Assembly: GCF_024172085.1 (NCBI RefSeq)
Contig: NZ_JAMZDZ010000001.1
Coordinates: 1,488,001-1,552,000, forward strand
Source of the DNA: Hamadaea flava
GTDB lineage: Bacteria; Actinomycetota; Actinomycetes; Mycobacteriales; Micromonosporaceae
DNA: 64,000 nucleotides
Reading direction: 5' to 3'
Shown: positions 31,999 through 41,736 of the stretch, in pieces
Numbering within the stretch: position 1 is the first letter of the stretch
Layout of the letters: every line of letters begins with the position of its first letter
Made by a program: the position numbers and the translations under genes
Notes under the pieces: generated by a model
The model's input: the letters and a program-made list of their open reading frames with translations, nothing else
What the model was told of the DNA's origin: nothing
Databases searched by the model: none

Positions 31999-32924
31999 CC
32001 GTCGAGGCGCCGAAGCGGGACGTGACGCCGACGCCCGCGCGACGGAATCGGGGGCAGCTCACGAGCCGGGGCTACCGCGTCTTCCAGACGGTGAACGCCC
32101 TGGTCCTCACCGGCGTGGTCGTCCTGACGCTGTATCCGCTGGTCAACATCGTCGCGCGGTCGTTCAGCGCCGAGGACTACATCCGGTCCGGCCGGGTCAA
32201 CCTGTGGCCGCGCGGCTTCAACCTCACCACGTACCACCGGGTGATGTCCGACCCGACGTTCTGGACGAACTACCGCAACACCGTGGTCTACACCGTGGTG
32301 GCGACCGCGATCTCCATGGTGCTCACGGTCTGCTACGCGTACGTGTTGTCCAAGAAGAACCTGCGCGGACGCGGCGCCCTGGTCGGCATCGCCGTCTTCA
32401 CGATGTTCTTCAACGGCGGCCTGATCCCCAACTACGTCCTGATCAGCGGGCTCAGCCTGCGTAACACGATCTGGGCGGTCGTGCTGCCGAACGCGATCAG
32501 CGTGTTCAACCTGCTCGTCATGAAGTCGTTCTTCGAGTCGATGCCGGCCGAACTGGAGGAGGCGGCGGCCGTCGACGGCCTCAACACGTACCAGACCCTG
32601 CTGCGGATCGTGCTGCCGCTGTCGAAGGCGATGCTCGCCACGATGGTGCTGTTCTACGCCGTCTTCTTCTGGAACTCCTGGTTCTCGGCGTACCTCTACC
32701 TCGACCGCTCGGAGATGTTCCCCGTCACGATCTATCTGCGCAACCTCATCGCCGGGGCGACCGGCGGATCAGACGTCGGCACGGCCAGCGAGGCCGCGCT
32801 GCAGATCGCCGCCAACATCCAGTCGGTGACGATCGTCCTCACCGTTCTACCGATCATGCTCGTCTATCCCTTCATCCAGCGCTACTTCGTCTCCGGCGTG
32901 ATGCTCGGCGCCGTCAAGGGGTAG
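31995..32924 (+). CDS. Sugar ABC transporter permease (YtcP/LplC-like)
   Basis: A 309-residue second permease of the importer. A basic N-terminal tail precedes six helices. EAA motif: ELEEAAAVDGLNTYQTLLRIVLPLSKAM. Ends with the typical FIQRYFVSGVMLGAVKG. Start: GTG at 31995 overlaps the upstream stop (GTGA); a GTG three bases earlier is also in frame. Forms the transmembrane pore with the upstream permease. Confidence 0.95.
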   Translation: MTVEAPKRDVTPTPARRNRGQLTSRGYRVFQTVNALVLTGVVVLTLYPLVNIVARSFSAEDYIRSGRVNLWPRGFNLTTYHRVMSDPTFWTNYRNTVVYTVVATAISMVLTVCYAYVLSKKNLRGRGALVGIAVFTMFFNGGLIPNYVLISGLSLRNTIWAVVLPNAISVFNLLVMKSFFESMPAELEEAAAVDGLNTYQTLLRIVLPLSKAMLATMVLFYAVFFWNSWFSAYLYLDRSEMFPVTIYLRNLIAGATGGSDVGTASEAALQIAANIQSVTIVLTVLPIMLVYPFIQRYFVSGVMLGAVKG

Positions 32925-32985
32925 CGCCCGACCCGCACGCCTCCACGGACCACACCCCATGAACGCCCCATGAAATGGAGTGACC

Positions 32986-34629
32986 ATGTACCAGCTCTCC
33001 CGGCGCCAGGTGCTCCTCGCCGCCGGCGCCGCCGCCTCCACGCTGGCCCTGGCCGGCTGCGGTGACGACGACGAAGGCGACCAGGACCTCTCCGGCAAGA
33101 AGGCCGGCGCGATGGACAAGTACGCCGCCGGCGACCAGTTCAAGGCGACCGAGGCGGTCAAGTTCTCGATCATGCTGCTGAGCAACGCCGGATACCCGTA
33201 CAAGGCCGATTGGCTGTTCTGGTCGGAGCTGACCAAGCGGACCAACGTCACCCTGGAGCCGACGGTCATCCCCGGCAGCGACTACAACCAGAAGCGCAGC
33301 GTCATGGTCAGCGCGGGCGACGCACCGATGATCATCCCCAAGACGTACCACCCGGACGAGGAGGCGCTCATCGCCGGCGGCGCGATCCTGCCGGTCAGCG
33401 ACTACCTCGACCTCATGCCGAACTTCAAGGACAAGGTCGCCAAGTGGAAGCTGGACAGCGACCTCGACACCTACCGGCAGGAGGACGGCAAGTTCTACCT
33501 GCTGCCGGGCATCCATGAGACGGTCTACGTCGACTACTCGCTCGCCGTCCGGACCGACATCCTCGCCAAGCTGAACCTGCAGGTCCCGAAGACCTGGGAC
33601 GACCTGCACGCCGTGCTGAAGGCGATGAAGACGGCGTACCCCGATCAGTATCCGATGTCCGACCGGTGGTCCACGCCGCCGCAGCCCGGTGGCAACAACC
33701 TGCTCGCCCTGCTGAGCAACGCGTACGGCACCGGCGCGGGCTGGGATTACCAGAACGCCTGGTTCGACAAGTCCGCCGGCAAGTTCGTGCTCACGGGCGC
33801 GATGGATCAGTACAAGCAGATGCTGACCTTCGCCAACACGCTCGTCTCCGAGAAACTGCTCGACCCGGAGAGCTTCACCCAGCAGGACGACCAGGCCCGG
33901 CAGAAGTTCGCCAACGGCAAGTCCTTCGTGATCAGCTGCAACGCGCAGACCTTGGTGAACGAGCTGCGTAAGGACATCGCGAAGATCCCGGGCGCGACCG
34001 TGGTCAAGATCCCGCGGCCGATCGGCCCGAACGGCGCCAACCGGCCCGGCACCGCCCGGCTGGAGAGCGGCATCATGATCTCCAAGAAGGCGTTGGAGAG
34101 CAAGAACTTCGTCGCGATGATGCAGTTCATCGACTGGCTGTGGTACTCCGACGCCGGCCAGGAGTTCGCCAAGTGGGGCGTCGAGGGCACCACCTTCACC
34201 AAGGACGCCGCCGGCAAGCGCACGCTCACGCCGGACGTCAACGTCGTCGGGCTGAACCCGTCGGGCTCCAAGCACCTGCAGGTCGACTTCGGCTTCTACA
34301 ACGGCGTCTTCGCGTACGGCGGCAGCACCGAGTTGCGGGAGTCCTTCTACTCCGACGAGGAGAAGGAGTTCCAGAAGGAGATGAACAGCCGTGAGGCGCT
34401 GCCGGTGCCGCCGCCGAAGCCGTTCAGCGTCGATGAGCGGGAGCGGGCCACCCTCTGGGAGACCGGGATCAAGGACTACGTCTTCCAGCAGACCCTGAAG
34501 TTCATCCTCAACCAGCGGCCGCTCGGCGACTGGGACAAGTACGTGGCGGAGTTGAAGGGCAAGAACGCCGACCAGTACGTCGAGCTGGTGAACAAGGCGT
34601 ACGACCGCTACAAGAAGGCGCACCCCTGA
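32986..34629 (+). CDS. Extracellular sugar-binding lipoprotein of the ABC importer
   Basis: A 547-residue solute-binding protein. Twin Arg at residues 6-7 (SRRQVLL) and lipobox LALAGC (Cys25) indicate Tat-type export with lipid anchoring. The long size and YKADWLFWSELTKRTNVTLEP start match LipO/YtcQ-like oligosaccharide-binding proteins. Start: ATG at 32986 with GGAG 6 nt upstream; GTG at 32980 is also in frame. Follows the permeases by 61 bp. Binds the oligosaccharide that GH39, GH42 and possibly GH67 then break down; the ligand is inferred to be xylan-derived. Confidence 0.94.
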   Translation: MYQLSRRQVLLAAGAAASTLALAGCGDDDEGDQDLSGKKAGAMDKYAAGDQFKATEAVKFSIMLLSNAGYPYKADWLFWSELTKRTNVTLEPTVIPGSDYNQKRSVMVSAGDAPMIIPKTYHPDEEALIAGGAILPVSDYLDLMPNFKDKVAKWKLDSDLDTYRQEDGKFYLLPGIHETVYVDYSLAVRTDILAKLNLQVPKTWDDLHAVLKAMKTAYPDQYPMSDRWSTPPQPGGNNLLALLSNAYGTGAGWDYQNAWFDKSAGKFVLTGAMDQYKQMLTFANTLVSEKLLDPESFTQQDDQARQKFANGKSFVISCNAQTLVNELRKDIAKIPGATVVKIPRPIGPNGANRPGTARLESGIMISKKALESKNFVAMMQFIDWLWYSDAGQEFAKWGVEGTTFTKDAAGKRTLTPDVNVVGLNPSGSKHLQVDFGFYNGVFAYGGSTELRESFYSDEEKEFQKEMNSREALPVPPPKPFSVDERERATLWETGIKDYVFQQTLKFILNQRPLGDWDKYVAELKGKNADQYVELVNKAYDRYKKAHP

Positions 34630-34631
34630 TC

Positions 34632-36152
34632 ATGGGTGACCACGTTCCCGAGCAGCCCGTCGGTTCGCTCAGCGACGCCTGGCGCTACTGCGTCGGCACC
34701 GGGGAGTTGCCGCTCGCGCTGCGGCGGGACTACCAGGACTCGCTGGCGCTGATCCAACGCGAGATCGGCTTCCGGCACATCCGCGGCCACGGGCTGCTCG
34801 GGGACGCCGTCGGAGTGCACCGGCCCTACGAATGGGCCGGCCGCCGCGACGTCCGGCACGTGTTCACCTACGTCGATCAGGTCGTGGACGCGTACCGGGA
34901 GCTGGGCATCGCGCCCTTCGTCGAGCTGGGCTTCATGCCGTCCACGTTGGCCTCCGGCACGCAGACGATGTTCTGGTGGCAGGGCAACGTCACCCCGCCC
35001 AGCTCCTACACCGAGTGGGCCGATCTCGTCCTGGCCACCGTGCGGCACCTCGTCGACCGCTACGGCCTCGACGAGGTGCGTACCTGGCCGATCGAGGTGT
35101 GGAACGAGCCGAATCTGAAGGACTTCTGGCTCGACGCCGACGAGGCCGCCTATCACCACCTCTACGAGGTCACCGCGACCACGATCAAGGAGATCGACGC
35201 CGGGCTGCAGGTGGGCGGCCCGGCCATCTCCCCCGGGTCGGACGACTGGATGGCGCGCTTCGCCGAGTTCTGCGCCACCCGGGACGTCCCGGTCGACTTC
35301 GTCAGCCGGCACGCGTACAGCTCCGGGCCGGCTCAGCACGTCCCCTTCGGCGTGCACCAGACGCTCGCGCCCGCCGCGACGCTCCTCGAACAGTTCGGCA
35401 AGCCCCGCGAGCAGCTGCGCGGCACGCCGCTCGCCGGCCTGCCGGTCCACATCACCGAGTTCAACTCGTCCTACCGGCCCGACAACGCCATCCACGACAC
35501 CGCCTTTCACGCCGCGTACCTCGCGCCGGTGATCGCGCGCGGCGGCGAGCACGCCGACTCGTACTCCTACTGGACGTTCAGCGACATGTTCGAGGAGGCG
35601 GGGGTGCCGGCCGCGCTGTTCCACGGCGGCTTCGGGCTGCTCACGCACCGTCAGATCAGGAAACCCACCTTCCACGTGTACGCGTTCATGCGGCGACTCG
35701 GCAGCGCGATCCTGCGCCAGGACGACGACTACCTGGTCACGCGGGACGACTCCGGCCGGATCACGGTGCTGGCCTGGGCGCCTGTGGACGTCACCGGTCC
35801 GGTCGGCGGCATCGCCGGGCACCGGATCAGTCTGTCGCTTCCCATGGCGGACGCTTCGGCCGACGGCGCGGCGTTCCTGCTTCGGTCGTCGGTCAGCGAG
35901 ACCATGGGCAACGCCTGGGCGGCCTGGGGTGAGCTGGGCCGCCCAGCCTCCCCCACGGCACGGCAGCTCGACATTCTCCGCGAGACCGCCGAACCCGTAC
36001 GCCGCCATGCCCGGCTGCCGGTCGTCGGCGGGCGGGTGGAGCTGGACCTGGTGCTCGACGCGAACGAGGTCACCCTCGTGGAACTGAGCATGGTCGCCGA
36101 CGAGACTCCACAATGGTGGGACGAGCGCCGCTTGCTCGGCGGTACGCCATGA
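34632..36152 (+). CDS. GH39 glycosidase, probable beta-xylosidase
   Basis: A 506-residue clan GH-A enzyme. Catalytic residues: Glu159 (EVWNEPNLKDFW, acid/base) and Glu276 (HITEFNSSY, nucleophile). The WNEPN/TEFNSS pair is typical of GH39 beta-xylosidases. A beta-sandwich follows from about residue 370. There is no signal peptide, so it acts in the cytoplasm on imported oligosaccharides. It starts 2 bp after the binding protein and overlaps the next gene by ATGA. Confidence 0.93.
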   Translation: MGDHVPEQPVGSLSDAWRYCVGTGELPLALRRDYQDSLALIQREIGFRHIRGHGLLGDAVGVHRPYEWAGRRDVRHVFTYVDQVVDAYRELGIAPFVELGFMPSTLASGTQTMFWWQGNVTPPSSYTEWADLVLATVRHLVDRYGLDEVRTWPIEVWNEPNLKDFWLDADEAAYHHLYEVTATTIKEIDAGLQVGGPAISPGSDDWMARFAEFCATRDVPVDFVSRHAYSSGPAQHVPFGVHQTLAPAATLLEQFGKPREQLRGTPLAGLPVHITEFNSSYRPDNAIHDTAFHAAYLAPVIARGGEHADSYSYWTFSDMFEEAGVPAALFHGGFGLLTHRQIRKPTFHVYAFMRRLGSAILRQDDDYLVTRDDSGRITVLAWAPVDVTGPVGGIAGHRISLSLPMADASADGAAFLLRSSVSETMGNAWAAWGELGRPASPTARQLDILRETAEPVRRHARLPVVGGRVELDLVLDANEVTLVELSMVADETPQWWDERRLLGGTP

Positions 36153-36832
36153 CGGTCAGCGCGCGACGCGAGTTCGGCGAGGGTCCGCTGTCGCGGATCA
36201 CCGCGTTCGTCTACACCGTGCTGGCCGTCGAGGGACTCCTGCTGCTCAGCATCGCTCCCGGGTACGCCCTGCTCATGCTGTTGGACCGGGACGCCAGCAA
36301 CCTGCCGCTGGCCGCGCTCTGCGCCCTCCCGATCGGACCGGCCGTCGCGGCCGCCCTGTATGCCTTGCATCACCGGCGCGGCGACGTCACCGATCTGCGC
36401 CCGGCGGCGGCGTACTGGCGGGGGTTTCGGGCCAACGCGGGCGGCGTGCTGCGCTGGTGGACGCCGCTGCTGGCCTGGCTGACCGTCTTGGGAGTGATCG
36501 TCACGCACCGGGCGGCGGCCGGGGTGCCGATCTGGTGGGCGGTACTGCTGCTGGCCCTGGCGGCGATCGCCGTCGCGTGGAGTGTCAACGCCCTGGTGAT
36601 CACGTCGCTGTTCGCCTTCCGGGTACGCGACGTCGCCCGGCTTTCGGCGTACCACTTGATCAAGAACTGGCGTGGCACGCTGTCGCAGCTGAGCCTGCTG
36701 GTCTTGGCCCTCGGCGTCACGATCTTCTTCTCCGAGGCGGCGCTGGCGCTGACCGGGAGTCTGTTCGTGCTGGGCCTGTTGCGCGCGAGCCGCGCGATGA
36801 CCGACGAGATCCGCGAGGAGTTCACCGAGTGA
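36149..36832 (+). CDS. YesL-like (DUF624) membrane protein
   Basis: A 227-residue protein with about five hydrophobic segments. The N-terminal half resembles DUF624/YesL proteins, which are repeatedly found with LplB/YtcP/binding-protein sugar importers. Its exact role is not known; an accessory part of the ABC importer is often suggested. The start ATG overlaps the GH39 stop and its own stop overlaps the GH42 start (GTGA), so it is tightly coupled. Confidence 0.85.
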   Translation: MTVSARREFGEGPLSRITAFVYTVLAVEGLLLLSIAPGYALLMLLDRDASNLPLAALCALPIGPAVAAALYALHHRRGDVTDLRPAAAYWRGFRANAGGVLRWWTPLLAWLTVLGVIVTHRAAAGVPIWWAVLLLALAAIAVAWSVNALVITSLFAFRVRDVARLSAYHLIKNWRGTLSQLSLLVLALGVTIFFSEAALALTGSLFVLGLLRASRAMTDEIREEFTE

Positions 36833-38868
36833 AGATCCGGTACGGCGGCGACTACAACCCGGAGCAGTGGCCGAAACAAGTGTGGGAGCAGGACTACCGG
36901 CTGTTCGACCTGGCCGGCGTCGACACGGTGACGCTGGGCGTGTTCGACTGGGCGCTCACCCAGCCCGCCCCGGACGTCTACGACTTCTCCACACTGGACG
37001 CCGTGGTCGGCAAGGCCGTCGCCGAAGGCCGTCGGATCTGCCTCGCGACCGGCACCGGTGCGCACCCGGCCTGGCTGGCCAAAGCCCATCCCGAGGTGAC
37101 CCGGGTCGATTTCGAGGGGCGCCGGCACCGGTTCGGGCAGCGGCACAACTCGTGCCCGAGTTCGCCGGTCTTCCGGCGGCTGTCGGCCGAGCTGGCCCGC
37201 CGGATCGCCCACCGGTACGCCGGGACCGAGGCGATCACCGAGGCGATCCCCGAGGCGATCGTGGCCTGGCACGTCGGCAACGAGTACGGCGGCGCGTGCT
37301 ACTGCGACCTGTGCGCGGCCGGTTTCCGTGCCTGGCTGCGGACCCGGTACGGCGATCTGGACCGGCTCAACGACGCCTGGTGCACGACCTTCTGGGCGCA
37401 CACCTTCACCGACTGGGACGAGATCGAACCACCGTCGGCGCTGACCGAGCACTGGCGCGGCCCGGACCACACCGCGTTCCAGGGGATCACCCTGGACTAT
37501 CTGCGGTTCATGTCGGACGCGATGCTCGCGAACTTCGTGGACGAGAAGGCCGCGATCCGGGAGTCCGATCCGGACACTCCGGTGACGACGAACTTCATGG
37601 GCATGTACCGGCCGATCGACTACCACCGCTGGGCCGCGCACCTGGATTTCGTGTCGTGGGACAACTACCCGCCGGACGACAAGTCGGCCGCCCGGATGGC
37701 GCTGACCCACGACCTGATGCGCGGGCTGAAGGACGGGCAGCCGTTCTGGCTGATGGAGCAGACCCCGAGCTTCACCGCGAGCCGGGACGTCAACCCGCTC
37801 AAACGGCCGGGCGTCCTGCGGCTCTGGAGCTGGCAGGCGGTCGCGCACGGGGCCGACGCCGTGCTGTTCTTCCAGCTGCGGGCCAATCGGGGCGCGTGCG
37901 AGAAGTACCACGGCGCGGTCATCGGGCACGCCGGTCGCTCCGACACTCGCGTGTTCACCGAGGTCGCCCAGCTCGGCGCGGAACTCGCCCGGCTCGGCGA
38001 CGCGACCTTGGGCGCGCGTACGCCGGCCCGGGTCGCGCTGCTGTTCGACTGGGACAGCTGGTGGGCGCTGGAGTTGTCGGACGGGCCGTCGCGGCTGGTG
38101 CGCTACCAGGAGGTCGTGCTGGCGTACCACCGGGCGCTGTGGGATCTCGGCGCCGACGTCGACGTGGTCGCGGTCACCGCCGACCTGTCCGGCTATGACG
38201 TCGTGCTCGCCCCGGCGTTGCACATGGTCAAGGACGACCTCGCCGCGCGGCTGGAGTCGGTCGCCGAACGCGGCGGCACCGTCGTCACGACGTTCCTGTC
38301 CGGCCGGGTCGACTCCGACGACAACGCCTTCCTCATGGACGTCCCCGGTCCCTTGGGCGGACTCATGGGCGTACGCGTGGACGAGTGGGACGCGCGGGAA
38401 CCGTCGATCGTCAACCCGGTGCTGCTGCCGGACGGTCTGTCGGTCGAGGCCCGGCTGCTCTTCGAACTCGTCATCCCGCAGGGCGCCGAGGTCGTCGGCA
38501 CCTATCAGGCCGACTGGTACGCCGGCACTCCGGCGGTCACCCGCAACGCGTTCGGCGACGGTCACGGCTGGTACGTCGCGGCCGGGCTGGACCAGGCGGG
38601 CGTGTCCTGGGTCGTGCGGCAGGTGCTCGACCGCCATGGCTTGATCGGCCCGTACGCCGAGTTCCCGGATGTAGAGGTGGCGCGCCGGGTGGCCCCCGAC
38701 GGCACGCCCATGGTGTTCGTGCTCAACCACTCCGGCGACGCCGTCGACCTGCCCGCCGTCGCCACCGGCGTCGACCTGCTCACCGGCGTACGCGTCGAGC
38801 ACGGGTCACCGCTGCGACTGGAGCCCGGCGGGGTGCTCGTCCTCGCCGAGCCGCGCTCAGGCCCCTGA
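36829..38868 (+). CDS. GH42 beta-galactosidase-like glycosidase
   Basis: A 679-residue GH42 enzyme starting KIRYGGDYNPEQW, the family hallmark. Glu152 (HVGNEYGG) is the acid/base and Glu310 (WLMEQTPS) the nucleophile. Zinc-type Cys residues occur in GACYCDLC. The trimerisation domain (about 400-600) and C-terminal beta domain follow. Cytoplasmic. It cleaves terminal beta-galactosides or alpha-L-arabinopyranosides from imported oligosaccharides. It is the last gene of the operon that starts at 31090. Confidence 0.95.
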   Translation: MKIRYGGDYNPEQWPKQVWEQDYRLFDLAGVDTVTLGVFDWALTQPAPDVYDFSTLDAVVGKAVAEGRRICLATGTGAHPAWLAKAHPEVTRVDFEGRRHRFGQRHNSCPSSPVFRRLSAELARRIAHRYAGTEAITEAIPEAIVAWHVGNEYGGACYCDLCAAGFRAWLRTRYGDLDRLNDAWCTTFWAHTFTDWDEIEPPSALTEHWRGPDHTAFQGITLDYLRFMSDAMLANFVDEKAAIRESDPDTPVTTNFMGMYRPIDYHRWAAHLDFVSWDNYPPDDKSAARMALTHDLMRGLKDGQPFWLMEQTPSFTASRDVNPLKRPGVLRLWSWQAVAHGADAVLFFQLRANRGACEKYHGAVIGHAGRSDTRVFTEVAQLGAELARLGDATLGARTPARVALLFDWDSWWALELSDGPSRLVRYQEVVLAYHRALWDLGADVDVVAVTADLSGYDVVLAPALHMVKDDLAARLESVAERGGTVVTTFLSGRVDSDDNAFLMDVPGPLGGLMGVRVDEWDAREPSIVNPVLLPDGLSVEARLLFELVIPQGAEVVGTYQADWYAGTPAVTRNAFGDGHGWYVAAGLDQAGVSWVVRQVLDRHGLIGPYAEFPDVEVARRVAPDGTPMVFVLNHSGDAVDLPAVATGVDLLTGVRVEHGSPLRLEPGGVLVLAEPRSGP

Positions 38869-38873
38869 TACGC

Positions 38874-38905
38874 CCGGCGGCGGGGCTTTCTTGGTGGCCC
38901 GCCGG
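38874..38905 (+). terminator. Possible terminator after the GH42 gene
   Basis: CCGGCGG (38874-38880) pairs with CCGCCGG (38899-38905) over an 18-nt loop, 5 nt after the stop and just before the methyltransferase gene. Confidence 0.4.
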
Positions 38906-38925
38906 TGACGCTGGATACTGGACGG

Positions 38926-39765
38926 ATGCGTAACCGAGACACGGCCGAACCCGTCGACCGCTCCCCGCGGGAGTCCTTCATCACCGTCTACGGCCGCATG
39001 CCGGTGCTGGAGGTTCTCCAGAACCGGGACCTGCAGGTGGACAAGCTCGTCGTGGCCGACTCCGCGCGCGGCGACAACCTCGACCGGATCCTGGATCTGG
39101 CCGACCGGCGCGGCGTGCCGATCCAGCACGCCACCGCCCACCGGGTGAAGGTGCTGGCCGGCAACGGCAAGCACGACCAGGGCATCATCGCCGACGTCGT
39201 CGCGCCGCGGATGCGCAACATCGCCGAGTTCGCCCGCGACTCCGGCTCCCGGCGGACCAGCCGGGTCCTGGTCCTCGACGGCGTCAACAACCCGTCCAAC
39301 GTCGGAATGATCATCCGCGCGGCGACCGGAGCCGGGATGTCCGGCATCGTGCTGCCCCGGGTCGGCTCCCCCGGCATCGACCCCCTCGTCATCAAGGCGT
39401 CCGCCGGGGTGGCGTACCGGGCGGCAGTGATCTGGGCCCGGACCGGCGCGGAGTCGGTCGAGACGCTGCGGGAGGCCGGTTTCCGGATTTACGGACTCGC
39501 CGGGGACGCCCGCCGCAGCCTCTACGACGACCGGGTGTTCGCCCCGAAGGCCGCGTTCGTCCTGGGCAACGAGACTGAGGGGTTGTCCCGGGCGACTGCC
39601 GCGCTCGTCGACGAATGGGTGGCCATCCCGCTCGAAGGCGGCGTCGAGTCGCTCAACGTGGCGACCGCCGCCGCGGTGCTCTGCTTCGACCTGCTCCGCC
39701 GCAAGCACGCCCCGGTACGCGCGGAGCAGACCGCCCGGCCGCCGAAGCGTCCCCGGTCCCGGTGA
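38926..39765 (+). CDS. TrmH/SpoU-family RNA 2'-O-methyltransferase
   Basis: A 279-residue SAM-dependent methyltransferase of the SPOUT class. The SpoU substrate-binding N-domain occurs before residue 100. The three motifs are NNPSNVGMIIRAA, FVLGNETEGLS and the SAM-knot IPLEGGVESLNVATAAAV. The target (rRNA or tRNA) cannot be decided. Start: ATG at 38926; the frame is open 21 bp further, but the upstream part lacks a start context. It stands alone between two hemicellulose genes and is convergent with GH67. Confidence 0.93.
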   Translation: MRNRDTAEPVDRSPRESFITVYGRMPVLEVLQNRDLQVDKLVVADSARGDNLDRILDLADRRGVPIQHATAHRVKVLAGNGKHDQGIIADVVAPRMRNIAEFARDSGSRRTSRVLVLDGVNNPSNVGMIIRAATGAGMSGIVLPRVGSPGIDPLVIKASAGVAYRAAVIWARTGAESVETLREAGFRIYGLAGDARRSLYDDRVFAPKAAFVLGNETEGLSRATAALVDEWVAIPLEGGVESLNVATAAAVLCFDLLRRKHAPVRAEQTARPPKRPRSR

Positions 39766-39771
39766 CGTGGG

Positions 39772-41712
39772 CTAATAGATACGGCGGCCGCGGGCGTCGG
39801 GGACGCCGGACTTCCGGTAGAAGTACGTGTTGACCTGGTCCCGCCATTCCTCGGCCGACCGCAGCTGCTGGGCCAGCCGCTCGTTGATCCGGGCCGCGAC
39901 CGCCTCGTCGACCAGGCCCGAGACCTGCTGCCAGCGCAGGATCATCGCCTCGACGCGTTCGACCCCGGCGAAGTGCGTGTCGTAGATGTGCTGGACGACG
40001 GTCGCGCCGTTGCGCAGCACGTGCGCGTACGGGACGTGGTGGAAGAACAGCAGCAGCTCGTCCGGGCAGTCGGCGAGCGACTCGTACAGGTCGCGCCACG
40101 GCGACGGGTACTGCCCGGTGAACCCTGTCCCGGTGGCCCGCGTCCGGTCGACGCCGATGCCGTCGCGGTCGGCGAAGTGGTAGGTGCCCCACGGCGTGTA
40201 CTCGTAGCCGTCGACGTCCGGCCCGTAGTGGTGGCCCGGCCGGACCATGAAGCCGACGCCGAGCGGCGCGGTGTAGCGCTCGTACGCCTGCCACGACTCG
40301 TCCATGATCGCCCGTAGCGCCTCCCGCAGCGCCGGATCGTGACCGGGGAAGGTCAGCGCGATCCACTCGTCGAGCAGGGCGAGCGGATCGAGGGCGGGGT
40401 TCCAGCCGAGCCGCGCGGCGGCGTACAGGTTGGCCTGGGCGAGCGGATGCCCGGTCCAGAACGGGTCGTCGCCGACGTTGGCCACGGTCACCATGCCCTG
40501 AACGAGGCCGGCCACCGGGCGCCCGAACGGGAAGCGCAGCACCTCGCTCCACATCGGACCGAGATAGCACACGTGCCGCTGCTGGCCGGTGTACTCCTGC
40601 GTCGCCTGCACCTCCACCGCCACCGGGGTCGACGGCATCGCGCCGAGCAGCGGCGACACCGGCTCGCGTACCTGGAAGTCCATCGGGCCGTGCTTGACCT
40701 GGAGGATCACGTTCGGGGCGAACCGGCCGTCCAGCGGCGTGAAGTGGTCGTACGCCGCCCGCGCCCGATCGGTCGAACGGTCCCGCCAATCCTGACGGTG
40801 GTTGTAGACGAACGCCCGCCAGTGCACGACGCCCCCGAACGGGGCCAGCGCCTCGGCGAGCAGGTTCGCCCCGTCGGCGTGGCTGCGGGCGTACGCGGAC
40901 GGCCCCGGCTGCCCCTCCGAGTCGGCCTTCACGACGTACCCGCCGAAGTCGGGGATGCGCGCGTACACGGCTTGGGTGGCCTGCGCCCACCAGGCCCGAA
41001 CGCGCTCGTCCAGCGGATCCGCGGTCGGCAGCCCGCCCAGCGTGATCGGGGCGGCGAAGTCGACGCTCAGGTGCACCCGGATCCCGTACGCCCGGAACTG
41101 CTCGGCGAGCGCGGCGACCTCCCCGATCCGGTCGGTCAGCAGGTGCGCCTCGGCCTCGTGCACGTTGACGTTGTTGATCGCCACCGCGTTGATCCCACCG
41201 GCGGCCAGCAGCCGGGCGTACGCCCGCACCCGGCTCAGGTCCTCGCGCAGGCGGCCCGCCGACCAGAAGATCGAGCCACCGGCGTACCCCCGCTCGACCT
41301 GGCCCATCACCGGATGAACGTCCACATTGTCCCAGTGGGACACCAGCCGGATCGGCAGCGCCGGAGCGTGCCGCTCGTCGAAGTCCCCAGCGAACGCGCG
41401 CTCACCCTGGCGGACGACGTGGAAGAACCCGTGCAGCAGCCCGGCCGGATCGGCCGCGCGTACCACGGTCACCCCCTCGCCCCGGGCGTAGGTGAACTCC
41501 TCGGGTGCCAGGTCGGCCTGCGACGAGACGGCGAACGACACGTCACACAGGCCGGTGTCGGCCGGGGCCCCGCCGAACCGGCGGCACGCGGCCGCCACCT
41601 CGGTGCGTACCGTGTCGAGCAGGAGACCGTCGCCGCGGACCTGGACCCGCCGGGAGCCGAGCGCGCGGAAAGCCTCGGCGGGCAGCCACGCCGGATGGAA
41701 GTCGGAGATCAT
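39772..41712 (-). CDS. GH67 alpha-glucuronidase
   Basis: A 646-residue cytoplasmic enzyme that removes 4-O-methyl-glucuronosyl groups from the non-reducing end of xylo-oligosaccharides. Family regions: IRLVSHWDNVDVHPVMGQVERGYAG, INAVAINNVNV, YVVKADSEGQPGP (Glu acid position), LQVKHGPMDFQVREP (Asp) and VEVQATQEYTGQ (Glu), which correspond to the three catalytic acids known in GH67. Start: ATG at 41712. A minus-strand GTGACG / TAGATT pair in the 24-bp gap might be its own promoter. It is downstream of the BenE-type gene on the same strand and convergent with trmH. Confidence 0.95.
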   Translation of the reverse strand: MISDFHPAWLPAEAFRALGSRRVQVRGDGLLLDTVRTEVAAACRRFGGAPADTGLCDVSFAVSSQADLAPEEFTYARGEGVTVVRAADPAGLLHGFFHVVRQGERAFAGDFDERHAPALPIRLVSHWDNVDVHPVMGQVERGYAGGSIFWSAGRLREDLSRVRAYARLLAAGGINAVAINNVNVHEAEAHLLTDRIGEVAALAEQFRAYGIRVHLSVDFAAPITLGGLPTADPLDERVRAWWAQATQAVYARIPDFGGYVVKADSEGQPGPSAYARSHADGANLLAEALAPFGGVVHWRAFVYNHRQDWRDRSTDRARAAYDHFTPLDGRFAPNVILQVKHGPMDFQVREPVSPLLGAMPSTPVAVEVQATQEYTGQQRHVCYLGPMWSEVLRFPFGRPVAGLVQGMVTVANVGDDPFWTGHPLAQANLYAAARLGWNPALDPLALLDEWIALTFPGHDPALREALRAIMDESWQAYERYTAPLGVGFMVRPGHHYGPDVDGYEYTPWGTYHFADRDGIGVDRTRATGTGFTGQYPSPWRDLYESLADCPDELLLFFHHVPYAHVLRNGATVVQHIYDTHFAGVERVEAMILRWQQVSGLVDEAVAARINERLAQQLRSAEEWRDQVNTYFYRKSGVPDARGRRIY

Positions 41713-41736
41713 CGCCCGGCAATCTACCGGAAGAAG